Shown one piece after another: positions 56,415 to 64,000 of a stretch of 64,000 nt of DNA (positions within the stretch are counted from its first letter, which is position 1; every line of letters begins with the position of its first letter). This DNA is from Pseudomonas sp. dw_358 (GTDB lineage Bacteria; Pseudomonadota; Gammaproteobacteria; Pseudomonadales; Pseudomonadaceae), in assembly GCF_018449655.1 (NCBI RefSeq), contig NZ_JAAVUX010000003.1:248001-312000 (forward strand), written 5' to 3'. Below the pieces are notes generated by a model. The model made no database searches, had not been told where the DNA came from, and saw nothing but the letters and a program-made list of their open reading frames with translations. The position numbers and the translations under genes are program-made.

Positions 56415-57070
56415 GGGCGGCGTTCCTCGGCCAAGCGGGTCAGGATGCTGGTGAGGATCTCGATGCACAGGCACAGCAGCCAGTACAGCAGCACGGCCGA
56501 GAGAAACGCAGCAAAAGGTATGAAATAAGTCGACTGGATGGCGTTCATCACGCTGGTGAGCTCGGTGACCGCGATAATCGACAGGAAGGCACTGTCCTTG
56601 ACGATCTGGATCAACTGGTTGCCCAGCCCCGGCAAGGCGCGTATCAACACCGGCGGCATGATGATGCGGCGGATCAGGGAAAAACCGTGAAAGCCGAACG
56701 CCCGCGCCGACTCGATGGCGTCCACCGGCAGGTCCAGCCAGGCGCCGCGCAGCAACACCGCCATGTAGGCCGCGTTGTACAGCACCAACGCCAGTAGCCC
56801 GCTGCTCCAGTTGGACAGGCGCACTCCCATGGACGGCAGGGCGAAGTAGATCAGGTAGACGAACAGCAGAAACGGCACGCAGCGCATGGCGTCGCAGAAC
56901 AGGTTGGCGGCCCGGGCGATACCGCGGCGCCGGGACATCAGCATCGGTGTCAACAGCATGCCCAGCAGCAGCGAGACGCTGGCAGCAATCACCACCAGAA
57001 TCACGGTGTTGATGAAACCGCTGCGAATGTCGGGCAACTGTCCCCAGATGGTCAGGAAGTCGTGGCTCAT
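56411..57070 (-). CDS. ABC permease, polar amino-acid type (second)
   Basis: 219 residues with about five helices and the EAA loop AIESARAFGFHGFSLIRRIIMP, HisM/GlnP type. The N-terminal half of the channel pair with the 57067 gene. ATG overlaps the stop of the first permease by four bases. Confidence 0.9.
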   Translation of the reverse strand: MSHDFLTIWGQLPDIRSGFINTVILVVIAASVSLLLGMLLTPMLMSRRRGIARAANLFCDAMRCVPFLLFVYLIYFALPSMGVRLSNWSSGLLALVLYNAAYMAVLLRGAWLDLPVDAIESARAFGFHGFSLIRRIIMPPVLIRALPGLGNQLIQIVKDSAFLSIIAVTELTSVMNAIQSTYFIPFAAFLSAVLLYWLLCLCIEILTSILTRLAEERRP

Positions 57071-57714
57071 GTGAACGCCTCTTGCCCACTACTGCGCCGT
57101 TCCAGCCGCCGTTGCAGGCGGATCAACCCATACACCAGCGCGCTGTAGATCAACAGCGCAAAAATGAACGGCGGCAGCGGCTCATAGGTCCGCGACCCGA
57201 CCCTCTGAGCTGCGCGGGTAATGTCCACCATGCCGATCACCGCCACCGCCGGGCTGGACTTGAGCAGCATGGTCATTTCATTGACCAGCCCCGGCAGGCT
57301 GGAGCGCCACACCTGGGGCAGCACGATCAGGCGCAGACGCAAACCCCGACGCATGCCGAAGGCCAGCGCCGCATCGTATTCCTGCTTGGGGAAGGCGATC
57401 AGCGCGCCGCGCCAGACTTCGCAGTTGAACGCCGCCGTGGACAGGCTCAAGGCCAGGATCCCGGCCGTGACCGGATCCAGGGAAATGCCGAACTGGGGCA
57501 ACGCGAAGAAGATCAGCAGGATCAGCGTCACCGCCGGGCACGCGCGCATGACGCTGACATACAGGAACACCAGTTGTGTCACCCCCGGCACCTTGCCCCA
57601 GCGCAGCAATGCCAGCCCCAGCCCGGCCGGCACGCCGAGCAGGATGCTGGCCAGCGACACGCCCACCGTCGAAAGTGCCCCGACGACAATGCTCCAGTAG
57701 TCGTAAGCGGTCAT
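57067..57714 (-). CDS. ABC permease, polar amino-acid type (first)
   Basis: 215 residues, about five helices, EAA loop EYDAALAFGMRRGLRLRLIVLP. Partner of the downstream permease in a heterodimer. Starts 3 bases after the binding-protein stop. Confidence 0.9.
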   Translation of the reverse strand: MTAYDYWSIVVGALSTVGVSLASILLGVPAGLGLALLRWGKVPGVTQLVFLYVSVMRACPAVTLILLIFFALPQFGISLDPVTAGILALSLSTAAFNCEVWRGALIAFPKQEYDAALAFGMRRGLRLRLIVLPQVWRSSLPGLVNEMTMLLKSSPAVAVIGMVDITRAAQRVGSRTYEPLPPFIFALLIYSALVYGLIRLQRRLERRSSGQEAFT

Positions 57715-57717
57715 GGA

Positions 57718-58569
57718 TCAGTTGACGTCCAGCGGCATGTCGTCGTGGCTCTTGCCCAGCCATTTGGTTTGCAGGCGCGACATCTCGCCGCTCCTGCGTG
57801 CGTCCAGCAGCGCCGCATCGACGGCTTTCAGCACGCTGCTGTTGCCCTTGGCCACGGCCCAGGCCAGGTAGGTCGGCGCACCGATGGGCTGGGCGATGAC
57901 GAACATGTCGCCGCGTTGCTTGATCAGGTCCTGCAAGGACATGTCGGTATTGGCCACGGCATCGAGGCGGCCGTTACCCAAGTCCTGATAGGCCTCGGGG
58001 TAGCCGTGGTACTCGACGATTTCTTTCAGGCCCGGCCCTTTGGCCTTGAGTCTGGCGTCGAAATCCTTGAGGTCGGTGAGCATGGCACTGCCGGTCTCGG
58101 CGCCCACGGTCTTGCCGATCAGGTCTTCGGGCTTGAGGATGGGGCTGCCTTTTTTGGTGGCAAAGTAGGTGGTGACTTCGGCCGTCGGCGAGGTGAAATC
58201 GAAGGTCGCCTTGCGCGCCTGGGTCACCAGCACCGCCGACAGCGCCATGTCGTACTTGCCAGTGGTGACGCCGGGCAGGATCCCGGCCCATGGCAGCACT
58301 TGCTGACGAATCTTCAAGCCGGTGGATTTCTCCACCAGGGCCAGCAATTCGTTATCGTAGCCGGTGGGTTTGCCCTCATCCATGAACTCGAATGGGCGGT
58401 AATCATCTTCAGTAGCCACCAGCAAGTAGCCCCGGCTCTTGGCCTCATCAAGGGTGCCGGCCTGGGTCAGGGTGGAATGGGCCAGGGTGGCGGTCAAGGC
58501 CATGGCCAGAGTCAACAACGGCGCGCGCGCACGCAGCCGGCGCTGGAGGGTCTGCAATAGAGTGGTCAT
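57718..58569 (-). CDS. ABC substrate-binding protein, family 3
   Basis: 283 residues with a signal peptide (cleavage about residue 37, after STLTQA). Mature protein has the family-3 pattern LVATEDDYRPFEFMDEGKPTG and VTQARKATFDFTSP. Ligands of this family are amino acids and similar polar solutes; here the solute should feed the adjacent amidase/amidohydrolase pathway. ATG at 58569. Two operator copies lie upstream. Confidence 0.9.
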   Translation of the reverse strand: MTTLLQTLQRRLRARAPLLTLAMALTATLAHSTLTQAGTLDEAKSRGYLLVATEDDYRPFEFMDEGKPTGYDNELLALVEKSTGLKIRQQVLPWAGILPGVTTGKYDMALSAVLVTQARKATFDFTSPTAEVTTYFATKKGSPILKPEDLIGKTVGAETGSAMLTDLKDFDARLKAKGPGLKEIVEYHGYPEAYQDLGNGRLDAVANTDMSLQDLIKQRGDMFVIAQPIGAPTYLAWAVAKGNSSVLKAVDAALLDARRSGEMSRLQTKWLGKSHDDMPLDVN

Positions 58570-58617
58570 GAGAATTCCCTTGTCGTCGAGAGCGCAGGCT
58601 GCGCTCAACCGACAAAG

Positions 58618-58635
58618 CAAGTGGCATGCCACCTA
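58618..58635 (-). promoter_or_regulatory. Operator copy 4 (TAGGTGGCATGCC)
   Basis: Minus strand TAGGTGGCATGCCACTTG with perfect core GTGGCATGCCAC. It directly follows a CATAAT -10-like hexamer (58640-58635) on the minus strand, so it covers the likely transcription start of the transporter operon. Confidence 0.7.
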
Positions 58636-58739
58636 TTATGTCAGGGCTCAAGGTCGGGAGATGGCTTTGTGAAGGCCATTGGATCTACAGAGACAGCCAT
58701 ATTCGCAGGGCTGGTCGCGCACCAAAAAAAACCAATTAA

Positions 58740-58757
58740 TAGGTGGTATGCCTCACA
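58740..58757 (+). promoter_or_regulatory. Operator copy 5 (TAGGTGGTATGCC)
   Basis: TAGGTGGTATGCCTCACA, 122 bases from copy 4 centre to centre, between the transporter and the GlcG-type gene. Confidence 0.65.
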
Positions 58758-58825
58758 GATGATCGTTTATCGGCAGCGCCGGCCCGTCGGATATCCCCGA
58801 CAAGACCGACCTGCCCAAAACGGCC

Positions 58826-59323
58826 TTACTTGATTGCCGCCAACGCATCCGCTACGACTTTCAAGTCCAGGTCGCCATCCGGCGTGCTGACCGCCACCGA
58901 ACCGATCACCACACCGTTGTGACGAATGGGCTCGCCGCCGGGCAGTGGCGCCAGGCCAGGCACAGCCACCATCACCAGCTTGTTCTGGTTCAGCATCTTG
59001 TAGAAAGTGTTGGTGGTCTCCTGGAAGCGCGCAGCAGTCCTGACCTTGCCTTCAGCCGACTCCAGGCAGTCCGGTGCCGAGCCTTCCTGGCGCTGCATGA
59101 ACAGCAACTGACCGTCAGCGTCGGCCACGGCGATGCAGCCTTTGGTGTGGTTGGCGTCCATGGATTTCTTCGCCGCGTCGACGATTTTCATCACGTCGCT
59201 GTCCTGCAGCACCGGGACATTGGTGATAGCGCTGGCCTGCGAAGCAAAACCGCTCAACAACAAGGCGGTGCCCAGGCCGAGGGCCGCTTTCTGGAATCCG
59301 GTTTTTTGAAACATGGCTTTCAT
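58826..59323 (-). CDS. GlcG/HbpS-family protein, secreted
   Basis: 165 residues: signal peptide (MKAMFQKTGFQKAALGLGTA and on, cleaved after ASQASA), then the GlcG/HbpS fold with DADGQLLFMQRQEGSAPDCL and GLAPLPGGEPIRHNGVVIGS. Some members bind haem or cobalamin. It follows the dehydrogenase genes on the same strand, and an operator copy precedes it, so it may have its own promoter as well. Confidence 0.86.
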   Translation of the reverse strand: MKAMFQKTGFQKAALGLGTALLLSGFASQASAITNVPVLQDSDVMKIVDAAKKSMDANHTKGCIAVADADGQLLFMQRQEGSAPDCLESAEGKVRTAARFQETTNTFYKMLNQNKLVMVAVPGLAPLPGGEPIRHNGVVIGSVAVSTPDGDLDLKVVADALAAIK

Positions 59324-59346
59324 GGTTATCTCTTCGAAAAAGGCGC

Positions 59347-59364
59347 AAGGCGGTATGCCATGCG
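59347..59364 (+). promoter_or_regulatory. Operator copy 6 (AAGGCGGTATGCC)
   Basis: AAGGCGGTATGCCATGCG in the 52-base gap between the cytochrome stop and the GlcG-type start. Shows that the GlcG-type gene can be regulated separately. Confidence 0.55.
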
Positions 59365-59375
59365 CTAAAGGGAAA

Positions 59376-60785
59376 TCAGTTGGGTATGACTTTGCGGCGC
59401 TTCAGACGGCTGCCGATCAGCAGCACGATGATCGCCAGGACGATCAGGCCGACGATGGCCAGCGGCTTGGCATAGTGGGTCAGCCAGTTCTGCTGGACAT
59501 CGCCGCCACGCACCCTGACCACATCCTCCACGGTGATGGCCGGCGACGAGGCAAGGCCGCCGATGGTTTGCCGCACATAGGTGGCCAAGGCCGCAATCTG
59601 CGCGTTGTTGAGGTCGGCACTGAAGCCGGGCATGGCGGTTTTCTGGCCATTGACCGTACGGTGAACCCCTTCGGCGATGGTCAGGATCAGGTTATTCGGC
59701 GACGCCAGCAGGACCGTCGAATTGCTCGCCAGATCCGGATGGGTCTTGTCGACGGTGCCCGTACCGTTGGCGGCATGGCAGGCGGCGCAGGCGGACTGGT
59801 ACAACTGCGCACCATCACGACTGCTGCCGTTGGCCAGAGTGGCAATATCGAAGTGCTGCTGTGGCTCCACCGCCGCCACGTCCACCGGCGCCGGCGCATG
59901 CGCCCGGCCGGCGGCATGGGGCGTGGAGACCGGCGGCAGGCTGCGCAGGTAGGCGACCAAGGCGCGGATGTCCTCCGGCGGCAACCTGGACAGGCTGCGC
60001 TGCACGGCCAGGCCCATGTCGCCCCCGGCCGACGCGTGATCGTTATGCCCCTGGGTGAGGAATTGCGTCAGCTCCTCGTCACTCCAGGCCCCGATGCCGG
60101 TCTTGTCGGAGGTGATGTTCGGCGCAAACCAGCTGCCGACCTGCGCGCCCGACAGCAGCTTGCTGGTGTTTTCGGCGAAGAAGTCATTACGCGGCGTATG
60201 ACAGGTGGAGCAATGCTCCAGCGCCTGCGCCACGTACTGTCCACGCGCCACCGAGCCGGCCGGCGCCGTGGCCCCGGCACTGCCTGCCGTGTGCAGGAAC
60301 AGCAGGTTCCAAGCGTGCATGGCCTGGCGGACGAACGGGAACGGCAACTCGGTCACCGGCGGCTCGTGGTCGGACGGCTGCACACCTGTCATCAGGTAGG
60401 TATAGAGCGCGTGCAGGTCGTCGTCGCTCATGTTGGTGTAGGCCGTATAGGGCATGGCCGGGTAAAGCATGCCCTTGGTCGGCGACTCGCCCTTGGTCAT
60501 CGCGTCGCGGAACTGTTCGAAGGTCCACGCGCCGATGCCGTGTTGTTTGTCCGGGGTGATGTTGGACGCGTAGATCGAGCCCACCGGCGAGACGATCTCC
60601 AGCCCGCCGCCAAAGGCCGAGCCACCGGGACGATGGTCCTGGTGACAGGCCGAGCAGTCTCCCGCCGTTGCCACGGCGCGGCCGCGGCTGATGGCGTCGG
60701 TGTCGTTGTCCTGGGCCAGCGCGGGCAAGGTCAGCACACTGAGGGCGGCGGCAAGGGCAAAACCATAAGCAGACTTGATCACCAT
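59376..60785 (-). CDS. Tri-haem cytochrome c subunit of a membrane dehydrogenase
   Basis: 469 residues. Signal peptide (ends PALAQ), three CxxCH haem sites at 44-48 (CSACH), 192-196 (CSTCH) and 333-337 (CAACH), and a C-terminal membrane anchor at about 443-463. This is the electron-acceptor subunit of gluconate/sorbitol/alcohol dehydrogenases, passing electrons to ubiquinone or the respiratory chain. Start two bases after the flavoprotein stop. Confidence 0.93.
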   Translation of the reverse strand: MVIKSAYGFALAAALSVLTLPALAQDNDTDAISRGRAVATAGDCSACHQDHRPGGSAFGGGLEIVSPVGSIYASNITPDKQHGIGAWTFEQFRDAMTKGESPTKGMLYPAMPYTAYTNMSDDDLHALYTYLMTGVQPSDHEPPVTELPFPFVRQAMHAWNLLFLHTAGSAGATAPAGSVARGQYVAQALEHCSTCHTPRNDFFAENTSKLLSGAQVGSWFAPNITSDKTGIGAWSDEELTQFLTQGHNDHASAGGDMGLAVQRSLSRLPPEDIRALVAYLRSLPPVSTPHAAGRAHAPAPVDVAAVEPQQHFDIATLANGSSRDGAQLYQSACAACHAANGTGTVDKTHPDLASNSTVLLASPNNLILTIAEGVHRTVNGQKTAMPGFSADLNNAQIAALATYVRQTIGGLASSPAITVEDVVRVRGGDVQQNWLTHYAKPLAIVGLIVLAIIVLLIGSRLKRRKVIPN

Positions 60786-60786
60786 G

Positions 60787-62379
60787 TCACACCTCCGCCG
60801 CGATGCGGCGCCCGGCGCGAATCGCCAGGGCCATGCCGGCCAGCGTCGGATTGACCGAACCCGAGGCGGGAAAGACCCCGGTGGTCACCAGCGACAGGTT
60901 GGGATGGTCGTGGGTGCGCAGATCGGCATCGACCACCGAGTCTTTGGGGTCGTGCCCCATGATCACCGTGCCCATGACGTGGTCCTGGCCGGTCCAGTCG
61001 GTGGGCGGCGACGCGGGCGTGCCACCCAGCGCCTCGAGGAAGTTGGCGTAATCGTCGATGGCGTTGGCCTGGGTGGCGCGGCTGTAATCGTCCAGCCGAT
61101 AGTGCAGGTTCAGGCCCGGCAGGCCGATGGCATCCTTCCATCCCCGGTTAAGGGTGATGCGGTTATCGGGCCGCGCCAAGTCTTCGGTCATGGTCTGGAT
61201 CTGCACGAAGCGCGAGAGGCGATCACGCAAGGCACTTTCGAAATCATCACCGATGAGCTTTTCCTTGGTCAGCAGCTCGGTGGCGAATTGATCGGTCCAG
61301 ATGATGTTGATCACGTCGTAGTGCATGGCGGCCACCCGGTCGCGGTCGGCCTGATTGCGCCGCTCCAGGATCGCCCCGGAAATGAACTGCCCGCGCCCCT
61401 GCCACAGCGGCTCGTCGGCATAAAAGGTGAAGCCGGTGCCGGGGTGAATCATCAGGTTGCGCCCGACTTGATCGGAGCTGTTGGCCAGATCGTTAAGCAG
61501 CAGCAATTTCGGTGTTTCGAAACCATGGCCGGCGATCACGAATTGCCGCGCGGTCAGCCGGGTGCGCTGGCCCTTGGGGCTCAAGTAGGACAGCGCGGTA
61601 ATCTTGCCATCGGTGCCCTTCTCGATCTTGTCCACCACCGCATCGGTGCGCAGCTTGGCGCCGGCTTCCTGAGCCATGCGCAAGGTCATCAGCCCCGAAT
61701 ACTTGGCATTGATCGGGCAGTTGGGCTGGCACATGTTGTTGCCGACGCAACCGGGCCGACCGTTCCACGGTTGTGAACTGCGCGAGGACGATGCATGCAG
61801 TACTCGATAGCCCTTGGCAGCCAGGCGCATCTGCATGCGCTGCAACATGTAGGGCTTGGCTTCCGGCGGCAGAGGGAAGGGTTTGGAACGCGGCGGATAG
61901 CCGTGCTGATGGCCGCCGGACTGGTCCTCGATGTCGACGCCGTTGACGCCCATGAGGTATTCGGCCTCGGTGATGAACGGCTCGAGCTCGTGGTAGTCCA
62001 GCGCCCAGTCGCGGCCCACACCGTAGCTGGTCTTGAGCTTCATATCCTCGGGCAATGGCCGCCAGGCGGATGCCGTCCAGTGCCGCGAGGTGCCGCCCGC
62101 CACGCGCAGGGTGCCGGGGAAGTTTTTCATGGGCGCGTTGTCCAGCACCAGATAACCCGGCGTCTGGCTGTTGGGCGCATGGGGCACATCACCAAATGGC
62201 GCATTCCAGTTGTAGCGCTCGGGCAAGGTGCGCCAGTTCTCGGTCACCTTCCAGTCCGGAATCTCGGGGCCCGCCTCCAGAATGATCACACTGCGCCCGG
62301 CTTTCGCCGCTTCGTAAGCCACCAGCGAACCCAAGGCCCCGGAGCCGACGACAATCACATCTGCATCAAAATCTGCCAT
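60787..62379 (-). CDS. GMC-family flavoprotein dehydrogenase, large subunit
   Basis: 530 residues. FAD-binding GSGALG at 12-17 and the ADP-ribose acidic end ILEAG; GGTSRHWTASAWRP; cysteine cluster CVGNNMCQPNCPINAKYSG typical of gluconate 2-dehydrogenase-type subunits; C-terminal GTVIMGHDPKDSVVD and GSVNPTLAGMALA with the catalytic His region. Oxidises a hydroxyl group of a sugar acid, polyol or alcohol; the substrate is unknown. Forms the three-subunit enzyme with its neighbours. Confidence 0.92.
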   Translation of the reverse strand: MADFDADVIVVGSGALGSLVAYEAAKAGRSVIILEAGPEIPDWKVTENWRTLPERYNWNAPFGDVPHAPNSQTPGYLVLDNAPMKNFPGTLRVAGGTSRHWTASAWRPLPEDMKLKTSYGVGRDWALDYHELEPFITEAEYLMGVNGVDIEDQSGGHQHGYPPRSKPFPLPPEAKPYMLQRMQMRLAAKGYRVLHASSSRSSQPWNGRPGCVGNNMCQPNCPINAKYSGLMTLRMAQEAGAKLRTDAVVDKIEKGTDGKITALSYLSPKGQRTRLTARQFVIAGHGFETPKLLLLNDLANSSDQVGRNLMIHPGTGFTFYADEPLWQGRGQFISGAILERRNQADRDRVAAMHYDVINIIWTDQFATELLTKEKLIGDDFESALRDRLSRFVQIQTMTEDLARPDNRITLNRGWKDAIGLPGLNLHYRLDDYSRATQANAIDDYANFLEALGGTPASPPTDWTGQDHVMGTVIMGHDPKDSVVDADLRTHDHPNLSLVTTGVFPASGSVNPTLAGMALAIRAGRRIAAEV

Positions 62380-62391
62380 GGTCAGCTCCGA

Positions 62392-63114
62392 TCAAGGGGT
62401 GGGGTTGGTCTTGGGGGTGGTCGCCGCGCCAGCCGTATTACCCGCCGGGCGCGTGGGCTTGGCCTTCGCGCCAGGCAACGCAGCGCGTGCCAGCTCGACG
62501 CTGGCGTATTGACCCATGCCGAACGCCCGCCAGGCGGGGTCCGGTTTGGCGATCACTCCCGTGGCCCCTTCCGGTTGCCATGTCCAATCCGTGACTCGCT
62601 CCGGCATCGCCGGCGACGTCACCCCTTCCGGTACCGCCTGCCACCACCCCTGCCCGCCCGGCGGATACGAGGTGCGCGGCAGATCCTTGCTCACCACCTC
62701 GTAGGCCTGGGCATCCAGGTAGGTCACGAACACGGCATCGTCCTTGAGGATCGACCCCGACGGCGTACCTACGTAGCCCAGGTACCAGGGCTTGGCGATT
62801 GCCAGGGCGAAATCCAGGTCATCCACCGACAAACCCTTGAGCAGCGCCGTGCGCTGGCTGGGGTCCTGCATGGCCGAGGTACAGGTCAGGGCAAGTTCGT
62901 TGATCTTCTGCGTATAACCGGGGACGCGTTGCGCCAGCAGCGTCTCGATGCGCCGGGCAATGTCCGGGGAAAGGTCATTTCGTCCGATCAGCACCCGGCT
63001 GACCTTGAGGAAGCTAGTCTCTGAATCTTCAACCGCGAAAGCGACGTTCGACGACAGAAAACCCAGCACGGGGGGAATGGAGATGGCACCTATCAGAAAG
63101 CTTCTTCGATCCAT
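62392..63114 (-). CDS. Dehydrogenase small subunit (gluconate 2-DH subunit 3-like)
   Basis: 240 residues starting MDRRSFLIGAISIPPVLGFL, a twin-arginine-type signal (DRRSF). The body has SYPPGGQGWWQAVPEGVTSP and WRAFGMGQYASVEL, as in small subunits that help export and maturation of the flavoprotein. The C-terminus is a low-complexity Ala/Thr/Pro tail. First gene of the three-subunit operon; ATG at 63114. Confidence 0.84.
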   Translation of the reverse strand: MDRRSFLIGAISIPPVLGFLSSNVAFAVEDSETSFLKVSRVLIGRNDLSPDIARRIETLLAQRVPGYTQKINELALTCTSAMQDPSQRTALLKGLSVDDLDFALAIAKPWYLGYVGTPSGSILKDDAVFVTYLDAQAYEVVSKDLPRTSYPPGGQGWWQAVPEGVTSPAMPERVTDWTWQPEGATGVIAKPDPAWRAFGMGQYASVELARAALPGAKAKPTRPAGNTAGAATTPKTNPTP

Positions 63115-63655
63115 GGCGTCAAACCTTAGGTAACAGACTGCACGGAGAATCCTTGTGCACACACTGTCGCCTCGCGAAGTTCGTTCGAGGGCGGCGTGGG
63201 GCGCTATTGTTGAATGAGAACCTGTCCGCTTTGCAGCGACAGTGAGAACGGTCTCAAGCGAAAACAACATACCCAAGGTGTAACGTTAGTTTGATATTAT
63301 TTTTGCAGATTCAGTCTATCGACAGGGTAGATAGAACTAAGGGGGGAAAGAATAGGTCGGGGGTTGTTCAGGTCAAAATGACAAATTAGTTAAGCGTACT
63401 TCCAGACAAGTTGAATGATGGCTTTGCGTCAATGTTTCATCTTACATACCGCATGATGGCGTGCAAGAGCATCCATAGTTGCCCGCCATGGGCTGGGCCG
63501 GCACTTGCACTTGTGAGCAGGGCTGGCCGCGATGCAGGCGACGCGGTGAAACGGTACTGCGCGGTGATGCCATCGCGCCCACGGGCGGCTCCCACACACT
63601 CACGCGTGGCTTCCGAGACCCCTGACAGTGATAGAAGAGTTGCACTTTTAAAGGG
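63115..63655. other. Gene-free region upstream of the dehydrogenase operon
   Basis: 541 bases. The part 63280-63420 is AT-rich and should hold the leftward promoter of the dehydrogenase operon, but I cannot fix its elements; the WAGGNGGYATRCC motif is absent. The part 63528-63597 is a decayed REP copy, listed separately. Open frames here are short and look random. Confidence 0.5.
63528..63597. repeat. Second copy of the proS-downstream REP-like block
   Basis: Shares GGCGACGCGGT and GCGCGGTGATGCCATCG in the same order and spacing with 14011-14080, ending in a GGGCGGCTCCCACA stretch like pseudomonad REP elements. Confidence 0.6.
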
Positions 63656-64000
63656 TCATCTCTGCATGCCGGCCATGGCCGAAACAAACCCCTCCGGGTC
63701 TTCCACCATCATCAAATGCCCACCTGGCAGCCGCGTGATACTGGCCGCGCTCTCCAATGCCCAGGCAGGGACATTCCAGCCGGAAAACGAGCGCTCTCCT
63801 GCCACCAGATGCACCGGGATCGCCCCCCCAAACACGGCTTGAACGCCCTCCAGAAACGAGGGTGCTCCGGTGACGTCGACCACCGAGCAAGCTGTCGCCT
63901 GAAGGGTGGAAGCCGGCTGATTGGCCAACAGTCGCGCCGCCATTTCAAGATTGGCCGGCGTCGCATCGATACCGGACCTGGCCAGCCACGCACCTGGCGC
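63656..64000 (-). CDS. Alpha/beta hydrolase, C-terminal part (cut by window edge)
   Basis: 115 visible codons of a protein whose start lies beyond base 64000. The end VHLVAGERSFSGWNVPAWAL and RLPGGHLMMVEDPEGFVSAM is the last third of an alpha/beta hydrolase: the strand before the catalytic Asp region and the GGHLMMVEDPE stretch with the catalytic His. Substrate unknown. Confidence 0.72.
   Translation of the reverse strand, partial: APGAWLARSGIDATPANLEMAARLLANQPASTLQATACSVVDVTGAPSFLEGVQAVFGGAIPVHLVAGERSFSGWNVPAWALESAASITRLPGGHLMMVEDPEGFVSAMAGMQR

Noticed and set aside
63411..63842. 143-codon frame at the right end
   Set aside because: Overlaps the hydrolase fragment on the other strand and the REP-like block; no family features.

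Overview
The window is a gene-dense (about 90% coding), GC-rich stretch of a Pseudomonas chromosome. Four things point to this genus: the order tolA-tolR-tolQ-ybgC-ruvB-ruvA-ruvC-yebC-aspS, the oprD/slyX/HIT/proS neighbourhood, an MprF-type gene coupled to an AcvB/VirJ-type gene, and REPIN-like hairpins of pseudomonad type in intergenic gaps. A fluorescent pseudomonad of the P. putida or P. fluorescens groups is likely; the species cannot be fixed by eye. No prophage, transposase, integrase or CRISPR array was seen.

Region 1 (1-15.2 kb) is conserved core. It holds the Tol envelope machine (tolA cut by the window edge), the Holliday-junction enzymes RuvABC, a YebC-type regulator, aspS, small zinc-ribbon and ribbon-helix-helix proteins, a membrane-anchored cold-shock-domain protein, slyX, a HIT protein, an OprD porin with a 0.9-kb gene-free upstream region, proS, and dinB with a LexA-like box. 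Region 2 (15.4-15.8 kb) carries two identical initiator tRNA-fMet genes, each with its own promoter and terminator. Region 3 (16-30 kb) contains the MprF/AcvB pair for aminoacyl-phosphatidylglycerol metabolism, ycgN, a nitroreductase, a 2-hydroxyacid dehydrogenase, ycgL-rnd, a GlxA-type regulator divergent from an HD-domain protein, katG, an esterase and a VOC protein.

Region 4 (30.2-35.3 kb) is a tight operon of class I fructose-bisphosphate aldolase, a histidine phosphatase, phosphoketolase and acetate kinase. This is a carbon bypass leading to acetyl phosphate, acetate and ATP. Region 5 (35.4-42.5 kb) holds an ABC importer with a fused double permease and no adjacent binding protein, a frameshifted methyltransferase, a secreted beta-propeller protein, a small Cys-containing secreted protein, an SDR and an unknown small protein.

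Region 6 (42.8-46.8 kb) is a signalling cluster: a double-domain KaiC-like ATPase, a single-domain response regulator and a MarR regulator in one operon, then a SnoaL/ester-cyclase protein with a palindromic promoter, then a GAF-histidine kinase. Region 7 (47-63.1 kb) is the most distinctive part. A six-gene operon encodes an amidohydrolase, an AllG(DUF1116)-AtzH fusion protein, an AMI1-like amidase, a cytoplasmic gamma-glutamyltransferase-family enzyme, a Rieske oxygenase and its reductase. It lies beside a divergent MarR gene, a polar-amino-acid-type ABC transporter, a GlcG-type protein and a GMC flavoprotein/tri-haem cytochrome/small-subunit dehydrogenase. Six copies of a motif WAGGNGGYATRCC sit only in the intergenic gaps between 54.8 and 59.4 kb and probably mark one regulon. 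The gene families resemble Klebsiella hpx and E. coli oxamate/ureide pathways, so I infer catabolism of a nitrogen-rich ureide, amide or heterocycle; the substrate is not shown. The window ends inside an alpha/beta-hydrolase gene.
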